The notes under the pieces were generated by a model. That model had not been told where the DNA came from and searched no databases. It was given only the letters and a program-made list of their open reading frames with translations. A stretch of 58,076 nucleotides of DNA from CALLPQ01 sp964479275. GTDB taxonomy: Bacteria > Pseudomonadota > Alphaproteobacteria > Caulobacterales > Parvularculaceae. The stretch is taken from NCBI GenBank assembly GCA_964479275.1, contig CAYZLR010000010.1, positions 1-58,076 on the forward strand, given 5' to 3'. The position numbers were made by a program, and so were the translations under genes. Below, in pieces: positions 1 to 9,094 of this stretch (positions are counted from its first letter, which is position 1; every line of letters begins with the position of its first letter).

Positions 1-353
1 CCGTATGATCTCAAGACGACTGGCTAAATATTAGTTTTGAATCGGACTCTTAGAGATGGGGAGTAGTGCACTGGTGTTCAAGTGTTTGTGAATATTATTA
101 ATGCTGTGTTTGTAATCTTTTTATCAAGACAAAAGGAAAAACGCTGCGCGGCGTTACTCTGTTGTTTTAGCGCGATTTTTCAATGTCATGGAAAAGTAGC
201 CTCGGTTGATTTCTTTTCGCGTATGAACTACAATCATGTGCCGGAAACTTCACATTTGCGCGCGCTTACTTGTCAGGGCGTTTAAAACAGACTGTGTTTT
301 TGCTAACCATTTTGTCAAATTTGAATGATGGTATCCATGGGGAAGCAACACGC
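1..353. other. Left-edge non-coding stretch
   Basis: No gene recognised. Short open frames here (for example 82-285 on the plus strand) have no family resemblance, no convincing ribosome-binding site and a cysteine-rich, atypical composition. The last part, GGGGAAG at 339-345, is the ribosome-binding site of the next gene. The window boundary cuts whatever lies upstream. Confidence 0.4.
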
Positions 354-926
354 ATGATTATTAAGCGTAATATGAATGATTTTATAGAGAACGTTTCCAA
401 ATTTATGATGTCAATATTAGTTGCACTGATATTGGCGAGCGTTGCCCATGCAGAAAATTATAAAAATGACATCGCTGGCGAGAAAGAGGGAATTCCGTCT
501 AAAGTTATGAGTGCTTATGGTGAGTGGGTTCCCCCGGACGGTGATGCAATAATCAAAGTGCAGGCTTGTGATAATCATTCTCGTAATTTATGTGCCTATC
601 TTGTTCGCCATGCGTATGAAAATCTTTCTGAAAGTGATGCTTTGAATCCAGATCAGAGGCTGCGTGAACGTTCCCTTATTGGGATCGAGATTTTGAACCA
701 TGTGAAATTTTCTAAAATAAATCAGTGGCGGGGAGGTGATCTCTATGATCCCCGTACGGGTAAATCTTATTTTGCGAAAGTGCGTTTGCTGAATCAAAAT
801 CAGCTCAAGATTACAGGCTGTATTGGGCCTGGTCTGTGTAAGGGGTACATTTGGCGGCGTGCCAGCGAAAAAACGGTCCTTAGAGAGGGCACAATATTTA
901 ACAAACCATCCGTCGGTTCTGAGTAA
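354..926 (+). CDS. DUF2147 family exported protein
   Basis: Small secreted or periplasmic protein of the DUF2147 family; molecular role unknown. The first ~33 residues form a signal peptide (basic start, hydrophobic SILVALILASVAHA, cleavage after AHA). The mature part shows the family pattern: a G-x-W strand near the start (GEWVPPDGDAIIKVQAC), LCAYLV, NPDQRLRERSLIG, a W-x-GG-x-x-YDPRTGKSY block and a closing GCIGPGLCKGYIWRR. Cysteines lie in the positions usual for the family. The ATG at 354 is preceded by GGGGAAG eight bases upstream; the frame stays open to 270 but the longer start has no such site. It stands alone, convergent with the IalB-like gene about 100 bases on. Family assignment is firm; function is not. 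Confidence 0.85.
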   Translation: MIIKRNMNDFIENVSKFMMSILVALILASVAHAENYKNDIAGEKEGIPSKVMSAYGEWVPPDGDAIIKVQACDNHSRNLCAYLVRHAYENLSESDALNPDQRLRERSLIGIEILNHVKFSKINQWRGGDLYDPRTGKSYFAKVRLLNQNQLKITGCIGPGLCKGYIWRRASEKTVLREGTIFNKPSVGSE

Positions 927-1024
927 AGCGTATATCTGAAAGCAGTTTTTTTCAAAGAGAGTAACTCCCTCTTGAAGGCATGTGCTTTTATCTGATTTTG
1001 TGTGTGCGGAGAGAAAAGCCTCCT

Positions 1025-1606
1025 TTATTTGCAAACTGTCTTTACACGATCGAGTGCTGCGGAAATGCCCCGTAGGGAGATAACATAGCTGGTTGCGGTT
1101 CCGCGGCTCGAGACAGCAGAAACTCTCATATCGGCTCCCCGTCTCATTGCATTAATGAGGCGAGTTTCGTCACTATCGCGTTCGATGAAACCTTCATTCT
1201 CAGATGTATACATTTCCCAGCGATCCGCACCAATCCGCAAAACAGGCTCTGGGGATTGCTTTAAGGGGTATCCTGTCATCAAACTTGGTTGATTGGTCGC
1301 GGCGCCAGAACGCCACGATGCAACCAGAAAAAATACATCGCCATGTTTGACATTGGTCGGCTGTTTATTTTTAGCCTCCGTAGCGGCAAAACATATACGA
1401 TCATTATTTATGTCCTTCACAAATACCGACCAGTCCCGGAACGTTGCTACTGCTTCGGGTGCCTGCGCTGTCGCTGCTGGGGTCATAACAGTCGAAAAAC
1501 AAGCCATGCTGGTAATGGACATAAAAGCATAGAAAGCAGTCGCTGGTAGGAGCGTTGTCAAACATGCGATTTTTTCGTGGATTTTAGAAAATTGGATAGA
1601 CAACAT
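1025..1606 (-). CDS. IalB-like (invasion-associated locus B) exported protein
   Basis: Exported protein of the invasion-associated-locus-B family, which is widespread in alphaproteobacteria including free-living ones, so the name does not imply pathogenicity. A long N-terminal signal segment (two hydrophobic stretches, ending ATAQA) precedes a ~150-residue domain. The domain has the family landmarks: FRDWSVFVKDINNDRICFAA, a V-FFLVASWRSG strand, GYPLK, a MRRGADMRV segment and SSRGTATSYVISLRGISAAL, with a terminal cysteine (TVCK). The ATG at 1606 has a weak GGGA about eight bases upstream. An in-frame ATG at 1660 would add 18 residues but lacks a ribosome-binding site. Divergent from the histidine kinase at 2018. 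Role probably in the cell envelope; substrate or partner unknown. Confidence 0.75.
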   Translation of the reverse strand: MLSIQFSKIHEKIACLTTLLPATAFYAFMSITSMACFSTVMTPAATAQAPEAVATFRDWSVFVKDINNDRICFAATEAKNKQPTNVKHGDVFFLVASWRSGAATNQPSLMTGYPLKQSPEPVLRIGADRWEMYTSENEGFIERDSDETRLINAMRRGADMRVSAVSSRGTATSYVISLRGISAALDRVKTVCK

Positions 1607-2017
1607 TTTTAGATTTTCCCATATTTGCCGATCGTCAAAGGCTTGATCGAGAGAGATCATGAATCACTGACGTTTATAATCCTGTATCATAATTTTTCTG
1701 ACAACGCGAAGAAGCTTTCAAGGTTTTTTTGTGACATTTCGGGCGTTTTGGCGTTTTGTTGGTACTATAAGCAAAAATCTATCGATATGCGAGGCTGAGC
1801 ATCAAAGGCGAGAGGCAAGAGTGTCTTCGCAATGATAAACGAAATCTTAACCTTAAATCGTATCGAGATTTAAAGGGTTTTATATTTTAAAGAGATTAAA
1901 GATCGTTTTGGTTTGCCTGAAAAATCAAAATTATCTCATTCAAGTGGCTATGGCATTTTTTCAAAATTAAGGTGCTAATTTGTCCATTTTTTATGCATCA
2001 CTTTAAAGGAAGGTGTA
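1607..2017. other. Divergent intergenic region, IalB-like / hybrid kinase
   Basis: About 400 bases separating two divergent genes, AT-rich toward the kinase. It should hold both promoters, but I see no convincing -35/-10 pair. The 3' end carries AAGGAAGG at 2006-2013, the ribosome-binding site of the GTG start at 2018. The longer start option of the IalB-like gene (1660) falls within it. Confidence 0.4.
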
Positions 2018-3883
2018 GTGCTTCAGTCGGGATTAAATTTATTTATCAATTATGAAAGGTTTCTGCGTGTCTCCAATGCTGGAGGCTCGGAAAATTTAGT
2101 CAAGGCTCGAGTCGTATATGGAACGGGCTGGGCGTTTAGTTTCGTGCAACTCTTTAACTTGTTCGGAATGTCGATGACGTACGGACATTGGACGGGTGAT
2201 CATACCATTTCACTCTTTGTGATTTGCGCGCTTTTGATAGCTGTGCACTGTTTGCGATTTTCTCATAATTTTTTAGCCTACGCTATTTTTTATTCCCTTC
2301 TATGTGTTTTTGGTGTTTGCTTTTCTGCTCTTCCAGATGGGACTGGCATAAATACTGCGCTTTTACCTATTTTGATCTTTGTTCCGATGATTAATGCATT
2401 TGTGGCGGGACCCAAGGCCGCTTTTCTAAGCGGCGTTATTTCTTTATTCGTAGTATTGGCGCTGTATATGAATTCTGTAGAAAGCCTGATTGGGAATGAT
2501 TCATTTTATGATAGTCGAAATATGCAAAGAGCATTGCAGGCAATTTATGCCGTAATTTTTGTGACGGGCATTTCGTCAATATTCAGTGTAACAATCTATC
2601 ACACATTAAATGAATTGGAGGCTGCGGTTGGGCGCGCGCGTGCTGCTGAACGAGTTAAATCAGATTTTTTGGCAACGATGAGCCACGAGCTTCGAACACC
2701 GATGAATGGAGTATTGGGATTAGCCCAAGCGTTGGGGAATACAAAATTAGACCATGATCAACATAAATTGATTCAGACAATAGAGCTTTCCGGGCGTTCT
2801 TTATTGAATATCTTGAATGATATTCTTGATCTATCGAAAATCGGTGCAGAAAAACTGGAATTAGATGAGCGAAATTTCATTCCGTCTCATGTTTTGCAAG
2901 GGTTAATTGATACTTGGCAGGAAGCGGCGATACAAAAGGGATTGACCTTAAACGTCACAATGTTTGGTGCGGTTGATGAAACCTATACCGGTGATGAATC
3001 GCGCATTCGGCAAATTATTTCAAATTATATTGCCAATGCAGTGAAATTCACTCGCGAGGGGGCGGTTACAGTTTCATTGGAGCTTATTGAGTCGGAAGAC
3101 GAGTATGAAATCCTCGTTTGTGTTCAAGATACAGGCATTGGCATTGCTCAACAGGCTCAAAGCCGAATTTTTTCATCATTTGAGCAGGCTGATAATAGTA
3201 TTAGCCGTGAATATGGGGGGACAGGCTTAGGGCTTTCCATTTGTCGCAAGTTGGCTCAACTCATGAACGGACAGGTCTGGTTTGAATCGACGGAAAATGT
3301 GGGCACAAGTTTTTTCTTGAAAATGCCAATAGAAAGAGCTGAGGCGGGCGCGTTGACATCACAGGAGAGGAACGGTCCGGGAGCTCCTGTGTTGCGAGAA
3401 GGCCTTATGTTGGATGATATAAATTCCATCCCTGCGTCAGTGAAGGCGCTTCAGGTTTTGGTGGTTGAAGATAACAAGATCAATCAAATGGTCATGAGTA
3501 AATTTCTGACATCCATGGGAATCGCGCATAAAATCGTTGAAGATGGTGAGGAGTGTCTCTGTGTTTTGCGACGCGAACTCTTTGATGTTATTTTAATGGA
3601 CAAACATATGCCGGTTATGAATGGGGTGGAGGCCACTCGGGAAATCCGTGAAGCGAAAGCGCCATTGTGTAATATTCCCATCATTGCCTGTACCGCTGAT
3701 GCAATGGCTGGCGAGCGTGCTGAGCTGATGGCTTCCGGGTTTGATGGTTTTCTCTCCAAGCCAGTAAATATCAAAGAACTGGCTGCGGAGTTATACGCTG
3801 TATCGCCGCCAGAAGATCTTGGTGACAAACTTGGAGAGAATCACCGGCCAAATTGTGCTGACGATCAGGGGCACGCAGCATAA
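2018..3883 (+). CDS. Membrane hybrid sensor histidine kinase / response regulator
   Basis: Two-component hybrid kinase of 621 residues. Residues ~30-195 are hydrophobic with about six membrane segments and no recognisable periplasmic sensor, followed by a short linker. The dimerisation/phospho-acceptor domain has MSHELRTPMNG with His223. The ATPase domain shows N-box (SNYIANAVKF), G1 (DTGIGI), F (FSSFEQAD) and G2 (GGTGLGLSICRKL) motifs, all intact. A receiver domain follows from ~residue 487: VVEDN acidic pair, phospho-acceptor Asp528 in VILMDKHMP, the conserved T/A (ACTAD) and K (LSKPV). There is no Hpt domain. The start is GTG with AAGGAAGG upstream; no in-frame ATG competes. It ends 233 bases before acnA and has no dedicated response regulator beside it, so its output partner is unknown. 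Confidence 0.93.
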   Translation: MLQSGLNLFINYERFLRVSNAGGSENLVKARVVYGTGWAFSFVQLFNLFGMSMTYGHWTGDHTISLFVICALLIAVHCLRFSHNFLAYAIFYSLLCVFGVCFSALPDGTGINTALLPILIFVPMINAFVAGPKAAFLSGVISLFVVLALYMNSVESLIGNDSFYDSRNMQRALQAIYAVIFVTGISSIFSVTIYHTLNELEAAVGRARAAERVKSDFLATMSHELRTPMNGVLGLAQALGNTKLDHDQHKLIQTIELSGRSLLNILNDILDLSKIGAEKLELDERNFIPSHVLQGLIDTWQEAAIQKGLTLNVTMFGAVDETYTGDESRIRQIISNYIANAVKFTREGAVTVSLELIESEDEYEILVCVQDTGIGIAQQAQSRIFSSFEQADNSISREYGGTGLGLSICRKLAQLMNGQVWFESTENVGTSFFLKMPIERAEAGALTSQERNGPGAPVLREGLMLDDINSIPASVKALQVLVVEDNKINQMVMSKFLTSMGIAHKIVEDGEECLCVLRRELFDVILMDKHMPVMNGVEATREIREAKAPLCNIPIIACTADAMAGERAELMASGFDGFLSKPVNIKELAAELYAVSPPEDLGDKLGENHRPNCADDQGHAA

Positions 3884-4116
3884 AGCGCGATCCATTTATA
3901 TGAAATCTAGTTGGGGCCGCATGAAAATACAGGAATTGGGTTGAATTTGGATGGTTGCAAGGGGGGCATTATTGGTGCCAAGATTTGCAGAAATGTGAAG
4001 ATTTAACACCGAAAACCACAATGAATAAGCGGTTCGAGCGATTGCAAACCCGTTCTGTCTGGTCCATAAGAAGCACAAATTAATCCGTAAATTCGCTAAC
4101 ACGAAGGAGATGTCCG

Positions 4117-6792
4117 GTGCAGCCAGGTCATGATACTCTGAAAACGAAAAAATCCCTCAATGTTGATGGAAAATCCTATTCCTATTTTTCTCTCAAGGAG
4201 GCTGAAAAGCATATTGGCGATGTCTCTCGCTTACCTTTCTCTTTGAAGGTTCTTTTGGAAAATTTATTGCGTTTTGAAGATGGCCGTTCGGTCACGGTGG
4301 ATGACATTAAGGCATTCGGCGATTGGCTAAAAAACGGCAAAACAAGCCGTGAAATTGCTTACAGACCGGCTCGGGTTCTCATGCAGGATTTTACTGGCGT
4401 TCCTGCAGTTGTTGACCTGGCGGCAATGCGTGATGCCATGCAAACTCTAGGGGAAGACCCTTCCAAGATTAACCCTCTCGCGCCGGTAGATTTGGTGATT
4501 GATCACTCGGTGATGGTTGATCATTTTGGGGATGATGCCGCGTTTGAGAAAAACGTAGACAGGGAATATGAGCGCAACAGAGAGCGGTATGAATTTCTAA
4601 AATGGGGGCAGGGCGCATTTAATAATTTCCGTGTTGTGCCACCTGGAACCGGTATATGCCACCAGGTTAACCTGGAATATTTGGCACAAGCGGTATGGAC
4701 AGCCGAAACCGATGGTAGTGTTTATGCCTACCCTGATACGCTTGTTGGAACTGACAGTCATACCACGATGGTGAATGGCTTGGCTGTTCTGGGTTGGGGC
4801 GTTGGCGGCATTGAGGCGGAGGCCGCCATGCTTGGGCAACCGATTTCAATGCTGATCCCTGAGGTGATTGGCTTCAAACTGGATGGAAAGATGCCTGAGG
4901 GGGCAACAGCTACAGATCTTGTACTGACAATCGTGCAGATGCTTCGTGAAAAGGGCGTCGTTGGCAAGTTTGTTGAATTTTATGGCCCAGGCCTTGATCA
5001 TCTCTCCCTTGAGGATCAGGCTACAATTGCAAACATGGCGCCTGAGTATGGCGCAACGTGCGGCTTCTTCCCCGTTGATGCAGAGGCTATTCGTTATTTA
5101 ACCGCCACGGGGCGTGACACAGAACGTGTGGCGTTGGTGGAAGCCTATGCTAAGGAACAAGGCATGTGGCGCGATGCGAATACGCCAGATCCTGTGTTTA
5201 CAGATACATTAAATCTTGATCTTGGCAGCGTCGTTCCTTCAATCGCGGGGCCTAAACGTCCGCAGGATCGAATTTTGCTGAACGAGGCGCCACAAGGCTT
5301 CGCCGCAGCTCTTGATCAGGAATATGGTAAAGCCAGCGAGGCAGAAAAAAGAGTTTCTGTTGAGGGCGAAGATTTTGATCTTGGGCATGGTGACGTCGTG
5401 ATTGCGGCCATTACATCATGTACAAATACATCTAATCCGGCCGTTTTAATGGCGGCGGGCCTTGTGGCGAGAAAAGCCAGAGCTTTGGGCCTGACTGTGA
5501 AGCCCTGGGTGAAGCCATCTTTGGCGCCCGGTTCTCAAGTTGTAACCGATTATCTTGAAAGTGCGGGATTGCAAGATGATCTTGATGCTTTGGGATTTAA
5601 TTTGGTGGGGTATGGATGCACAACCTGTATTGGTAATTCTGGCCCTTTGCCCGAACCAATTAGTAAAGCTATTAATAGTGAAGACTTAGCCGTATGCTCT
5701 GTGCTTTCAGGCAATCGTAATTTTGAGGGGCGTATCTCTCAAGATATTCGAGCGAACTTCCTGGCGTCACCGCCATTGGTCGTTGCCTATGCAATTGCGG
5801 GAACACTTAATATTAATTTGTCTACGGATGCTATTGGTCAAGATAAAGATGGAAACGATGTTTACCTCAAGGACATCTGGCCGACCAATCATGAGATTGC
5901 GGAAGTGGTCAGGGAAAATGTCACTGCGAAAATGTTTGCTGAGCGGTATGCTGATGTTTTTAAAGGCGATGAAAAGTGGCAGGCGATTCCTGTTAGCGAT
6001 TCTTTAACGTACCAATGGCCGACGTCAACATATGTTGCTAATCCGCCTTACTTTGACGGCATGACGAAAGAAGAGCCAAAGGGCGTTCACCCGATTAACA
6101 ATGCGCGTATTCTTTCTTTGTTTGAAGATTCTGTGACGACAGACCACATCTCTCCAGCCGGTTCCATAAAGGAAGATGGTCCAGCGGGAGATTACTTGAA
6201 AAGCTTTCAAGTGCCTGTTGCCGAATTTAATTCCTATGGATCTCGGCGCGGAAACCATGATGTGATGATGCGCGGTACTTTTGCTAATATTCGAATTAAG
6301 AACCAAATGCTTCCTGGCACAGAGGGCGGCGTGACGAAGGGCCCCGAGGGCAAAGAGATGCCGATTTATGATGCGGCCATGAAATACAAAGAGAGTAAAA
6401 CTCCTTTGGTCGTTTTTGCTGGTGAACAATATGGTACAGGATCGTCACGCGATTGGGCCGCTAAGGGCACTATTTTGTTGGGTGTTCGCGCCGTTATTGC
6501 CGGCAGTTTTGAACGTATTCACCGTTCTAATTTGATCGGGATGGGTGTTCTCCCTCTTCAATTTAAAGAGGGGGATAGCTGGCAGTCTCTTGGTCTTAAG
6601 GGCGATGAAGAAGTCACTATTCATGATGTGGAATCGATCGAGCCACGCGGTGATATTAACGCGACGATAAAATTTGCTGATGGAACATCGAAAGAGGTTA
6701 CATTGCTCATTCGCATTGATACTGGTGATGAGCTTGATTATTTCCGCAATGGCGGCATTCTTCATTATGTGATCCGTAAACTCGCAGCATAA
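4117..6792 (+). CDS. acnA: Aconitate hydratase A
   Basis: Cytoplasmic [4Fe-4S] enzyme interconverting citrate and isocitrate via cis-aconitate in the TCA cycle. The 891-residue length equals that of E. coli AcnA. The three cluster ligands are visible: Cys435 in ITSCTNTSNP, and Cys501 and Cys504 in YGCTTCIGNSGP. Substrate-site segments include GTDSHTTMVNGLAVLGWGVGG near residue 210 and the C-terminal swivel-domain GSSRDWAAKG. The start is GTG at 4117 with AAGGAGA six bases upstream; no upstream ATG is in frame. Monocistronic: the kinase precedes it by 233 bases and the convergent arfB follows, with a 41-nt hairpin repeat at 6901 between them. Confidence 0.98.
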   Translation: MQPGHDTLKTKKSLNVDGKSYSYFSLKEAEKHIGDVSRLPFSLKVLLENLLRFEDGRSVTVDDIKAFGDWLKNGKTSREIAYRPARVLMQDFTGVPAVVDLAAMRDAMQTLGEDPSKINPLAPVDLVIDHSVMVDHFGDDAAFEKNVDREYERNRERYEFLKWGQGAFNNFRVVPPGTGICHQVNLEYLAQAVWTAETDGSVYAYPDTLVGTDSHTTMVNGLAVLGWGVGGIEAEAAMLGQPISMLIPEVIGFKLDGKMPEGATATDLVLTIVQMLREKGVVGKFVEFYGPGLDHLSLEDQATIANMAPEYGATCGFFPVDAEAIRYLTATGRDTERVALVEAYAKEQGMWRDANTPDPVFTDTLNLDLGSVVPSIAGPKRPQDRILLNEAPQGFAAALDQEYGKASEAEKRVSVEGEDFDLGHGDVVIAAITSCTNTSNPAVLMAAGLVARKARALGLTVKPWVKPSLAPGSQVVTDYLESAGLQDDLDALGFNLVGYGCTTCIGNSGPLPEPISKAINSEDLAVCSVLSGNRNFEGRISQDIRANFLASPPLVVAYAIAGTLNINLSTDAIGQDKDGNDVYLKDIWPTNHEIAEVVRENVTAKMFAERYADVFKGDEKWQAIPVSDSLTYQWPTSTYVANPPYFDGMTKEEPKGVHPINNARILSLFEDSVTTDHISPAGSIKEDGPAGDYLKSFQVPVAEFNSYGSRRGNHDVMMRGTFANIRIKNQMLPGTEGGVTKGPEGKEMPIYDAAMKYKESKTPLVVFAGEQYGTGSSRDWAAKGTILLGVRAVIAGSFERIHRSNLIGMGVLPLQFKEGDSWQSLGLKGDEEVTIHDVESIEPRGDINATIKFADGTSKEVTLLIRIDTGDELDYFRNGGILHYVIRKLAA

Positions 6793-6900
6793 AGATTATA
6801 TATAGCGGTTTTAAAAAGTCAGCATGCAAAACGTTTTTGCGCATTTCCAGATCAAGTGGCCACCGGTTGGGCGTCCGGAAATGCGACAAAACAATAACTG

Positions 6901-6941
6901 AAAGCACCTCGGCAATTCAATTTGATGTGGGGGTGCTTTAA
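6901..6941. repeat. 41-nt intergenic hairpin repeat, copy A
   Basis: Inverted repeat between the convergent ends of acnA and arfB. The outer arms AAAGCACC (6901-6908) and GGTGCTTT (6932-6939) pair perfectly over 8 bp, extendable by a G-U and a C-G pair. A near copy lies at 19703-19743 (36 of 41 positions identical). Neither copy is followed by a T-tract, so a simple intrinsic terminator is not the best fit, although read-through control between acnA and arfB is possible. Confidence 0.7.
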
Positions 6942-6966
6942 GGGGTTTATGCCGACTTTTTTATTG

Positions 6967-7392
6967 CTACTCTAGGTTATTTTTTATGCGGCTACGAGAC
7001 GCCTTTATAAGGCCTCGTTGCTTTTTTGCGAGTAGTCGGCGCTTAATCGATGCTTTTGTCGGCCGGGTGTGTTTGCGTTTTACAGGGGGTGGTACTGCGG
7101 CGCGCAATAATTGTGCCAGCCTTTGTCGGGCATCGATGCGGTTAGCTTTTTGTGTACGATGCGTGCTGGCTTCAATTATAATCGCATCTTCTTTTGAAAG
7201 TCTGTTTCCGGCTAAAATACGAGTGCGCGCTTTTACACTCTCATTGAGTGCTGTGGTTTTTCCAATATTAAAGCGCAATTGCACAGCGCTAGAGGTCTTA
7301 TTAACATTCTGTCCGCCCGGACCTGAGGCGCGGATAAAGCTCTCTGTCAGTTCGCTTTCATCAATAAAAATATGATCTGTAATCTTGAGCAT
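6967..7392 (-). CDS. arfB: Alternative ribosome-rescue factor / peptidyl-tRNA hydrolase ArfB
   Basis: Small class I release-factor homologue (YaeJ/ICT1 type, 141 residues) that hydrolyses peptidyl-tRNA on ribosomes stalled on mRNAs lacking a stop codon. The catalytic GGQ is at residues 26-28 within ASGPGGQNVNKTSSAVQLRF. The codon-recognition domain of RF1/RF2 is absent. The C-terminal ~35 residues are a basic tail (KRKHTRPTKASIKRRLL... and a closing KASRSRIKNNLE), which in the family threads into the empty mRNA channel. Length is normal. The ATG at 7392 has no obvious ribosome-binding site. It lies convergent to acnA and 118 bases downstream of purF on the same strand, so co-transcription is possible but not shown. 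Confidence 0.93.
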   Translation of the reverse strand: MLKITDHIFIDESELTESFIRASGPGGQNVNKTSSAVQLRFNIGKTTALNESVKARTRILAGNRLSKEDAIIIEASTHRTQKANRIDARQRLAQLLRAAVPPPVKRKHTRPTKASIKRRLLAKKQRGLIKASRSRIKNNLE

Positions 7393-7510
7393 AGGTATAG
7401 CGATCTTGGAAAAGCGTGAGTGACTGTATTTAATCGCCGCTTAAAAGTGCGCAACAGATATGAATTCCCCAATTGTAGCGCTTACCAATCTGTATTTTAT
7501 CTTTGCCCTC

Positions 7511-9091
7511 TTAGCTCGTTTCTGCGAGCAGCGATAATTGCGTAATCATAGAGTTTCGGTCGGCTTCATCGCGATCAACAAGGCGAGTTGGATAATCCCC
7601 GGTAAAGCAATGATCTGTAAACGCCGGTGCGTCTCTGTTACGTGGTCCCTTGCCCATGGCTTCATATAAGCCGTCTACCGATAGAAAGGCGAGGCTATCT
7701 GCGCCAATTTCTTCGCGCATATTTTCGACACTATTTTCATGGGCAATTAGTTCATCATAAGATGGGGTATTAATGCCGTAAAAATCAGGATGTACAATTG
7801 GTGGGCAGGCAATTCTCATATGGACTTTTTTTGCGCCCGCTGCGCGCAGCATTTCTACAATTTTGCGCGATGTCGTGCCGCGAACTATGGAATCATCAAT
7901 TAAGACAACGTCTTTTCCCTTTATCATGGCCCGGTTTGGAGAATGTTTGCGTGCAACGCCGGCTTCCCGAATTTTCTGTTGCGGTTCGATAAATGTTCTG
8001 CCTACAAAGTGACTTCTGATCAGGGCCATCTCATAGGGCAGATTAGCCTCGCGGGCATATCCAATTGCGGCCGGGACTCCAGAGTCCGGAATAGGGGCAA
8101 TCAAGTCCGCATCACAGGGGGCCTCTTTTGCCAAAACTTTACCGAGGCGTTTGCGGACTTCATAAACACTCTTTCCATCAATAACGCTATCGGGGCGAGC
8201 AAAATAGATCAGCTCAAAAATGCATGGTCGTGCTGGAACAGGGGCGGGGATAAAATCGCGACTTTCGACCTGACCGTCAGGATGACAGATTACAATTTCT
8301 CCGGGGCGGACATCACGAACGAATTTTGCGCCGATTAAATCAAGGGCGCAGGTCTCCGAGGCGAGGATGGCGGCGCCATTGAGTTCTCCAAGTACGAGGG
8401 GGCGAATGCCGACGGGATCTCGTGCCCCGATCATACCCTCCGTGGTCAAAACTGTAAGTGCATAAGCGCCTTCAACCTGTTTTAAACTATCAATGAGCTT
8501 ATCAACGAAGGAAATGTGTTGAGAGCGAGCTGTGAGTTGCAAAAACAGCTCGGAGTCTGAGGTAGATTGGAAGATACACCCTCTGCGAACAAGATTGGCG
8601 CGTAAGGTGCGTGCATTTGTTAAATTACCATTGTGAGCAATGGCAATGCCTCCGCGATCAAGGTCCGCATACAGAGGTTGGACATTTCTCATAACGGTGT
8701 CGCCCTGGGTTGAATACCGGGTATGCCCGATCACCGCATTTCCAGGCAGGGCATCGAGCGTTTTTGCATCTGAAAACTGATCGCTGACAAGGCCGAGATG
8801 GCGTTCGGAATGAAATCTTGTGCCATCATAACTGGTTAGGCCGGCCGCCTCTTGTCCGCGATGTTGCAATGCGTGAATGCCCAGAGCAGCAAGCGTTGCC
8901 GCGTCTTCAGTGCCGATGATACCAAAAACGCCGCATTCCTCATTGAGACGGTTTTGGGCAAGAAAATCATCATAGGGTGATTTTAGGGAGGATTGGTATT
9001 GCCGCTCCTTTTTCAGATATTGCGCGACAGTGTCTTGAGTTGGCGTAAGACCGGTAAGCGATTGAAAAGTGTGTCGCGTGTGAGCAGTCAT
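7511..9091 (-). CDS. purF: Amidophosphoribosyltransferase
   Basis: First committed enzyme of de novo purine synthesis: transfers glutamine amide nitrogen to PRPP to give phosphoribosylamine. It has an N-terminal Ntn glutaminase domain and a C-terminal type I phosphoribosyltransferase domain. The nucleophile is Cys53 (NEECGVFGI), so the first ~52 residues look like a propeptide or leader, longer than the ~11 residues of the Bacillus enzyme. Also visible are GHTRYST, AHNGNLTN and the PRPP loop VVLIDDSIVRGTTS. An uncommonly long N-terminus is seen in other alphaproteobacterial PurF proteins. The gene starts three bases after the cvpA stop, and its weak ribosome-binding site overlaps the end of cvpA, pointing to translational coupling. 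Confidence 0.97.
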   Translation of the reverse strand: MTAHTRHTFQSLTGLTPTQDTVAQYLKKERQYQSSLKSPYDDFLAQNRLNEECGVFGIIGTEDAATLAALGIHALQHRGQEAAGLTSYDGTRFHSERHLGLVSDQFSDAKTLDALPGNAVIGHTRYSTQGDTVMRNVQPLYADLDRGGIAIAHNGNLTNARTLRANLVRRGCIFQSTSDSELFLQLTARSQHISFVDKLIDSLKQVEGAYALTVLTTEGMIGARDPVGIRPLVLGELNGAAILASETCALDLIGAKFVRDVRPGEIVICHPDGQVESRDFIPAPVPARPCIFELIYFARPDSVIDGKSVYEVRKRLGKVLAKEAPCDADLIAPIPDSGVPAAIGYAREANLPYEMALIRSHFVGRTFIEPQQKIREAGVARKHSPNRAMIKGKDVVLIDDSIVRGTTSRKIVEMLRAAGAKKVHMRIACPPIVHPDFYGINTPSYDELIAHENSVENMREEIGADSLAFLSVDGLYEAMGKGPRNRDAPAFTDHCFTGDYPTRLVDRDEADRNSMITQLSLLAETS

Positions 9092-9094
9092 GAT

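Noticed and set aside
588..1034. 148-codon minus-strand frame opposite the DUF2147 gene
   Set aside because: It overlaps a gene with signal peptide and family motifs; its own translation shows no recognisable pattern.
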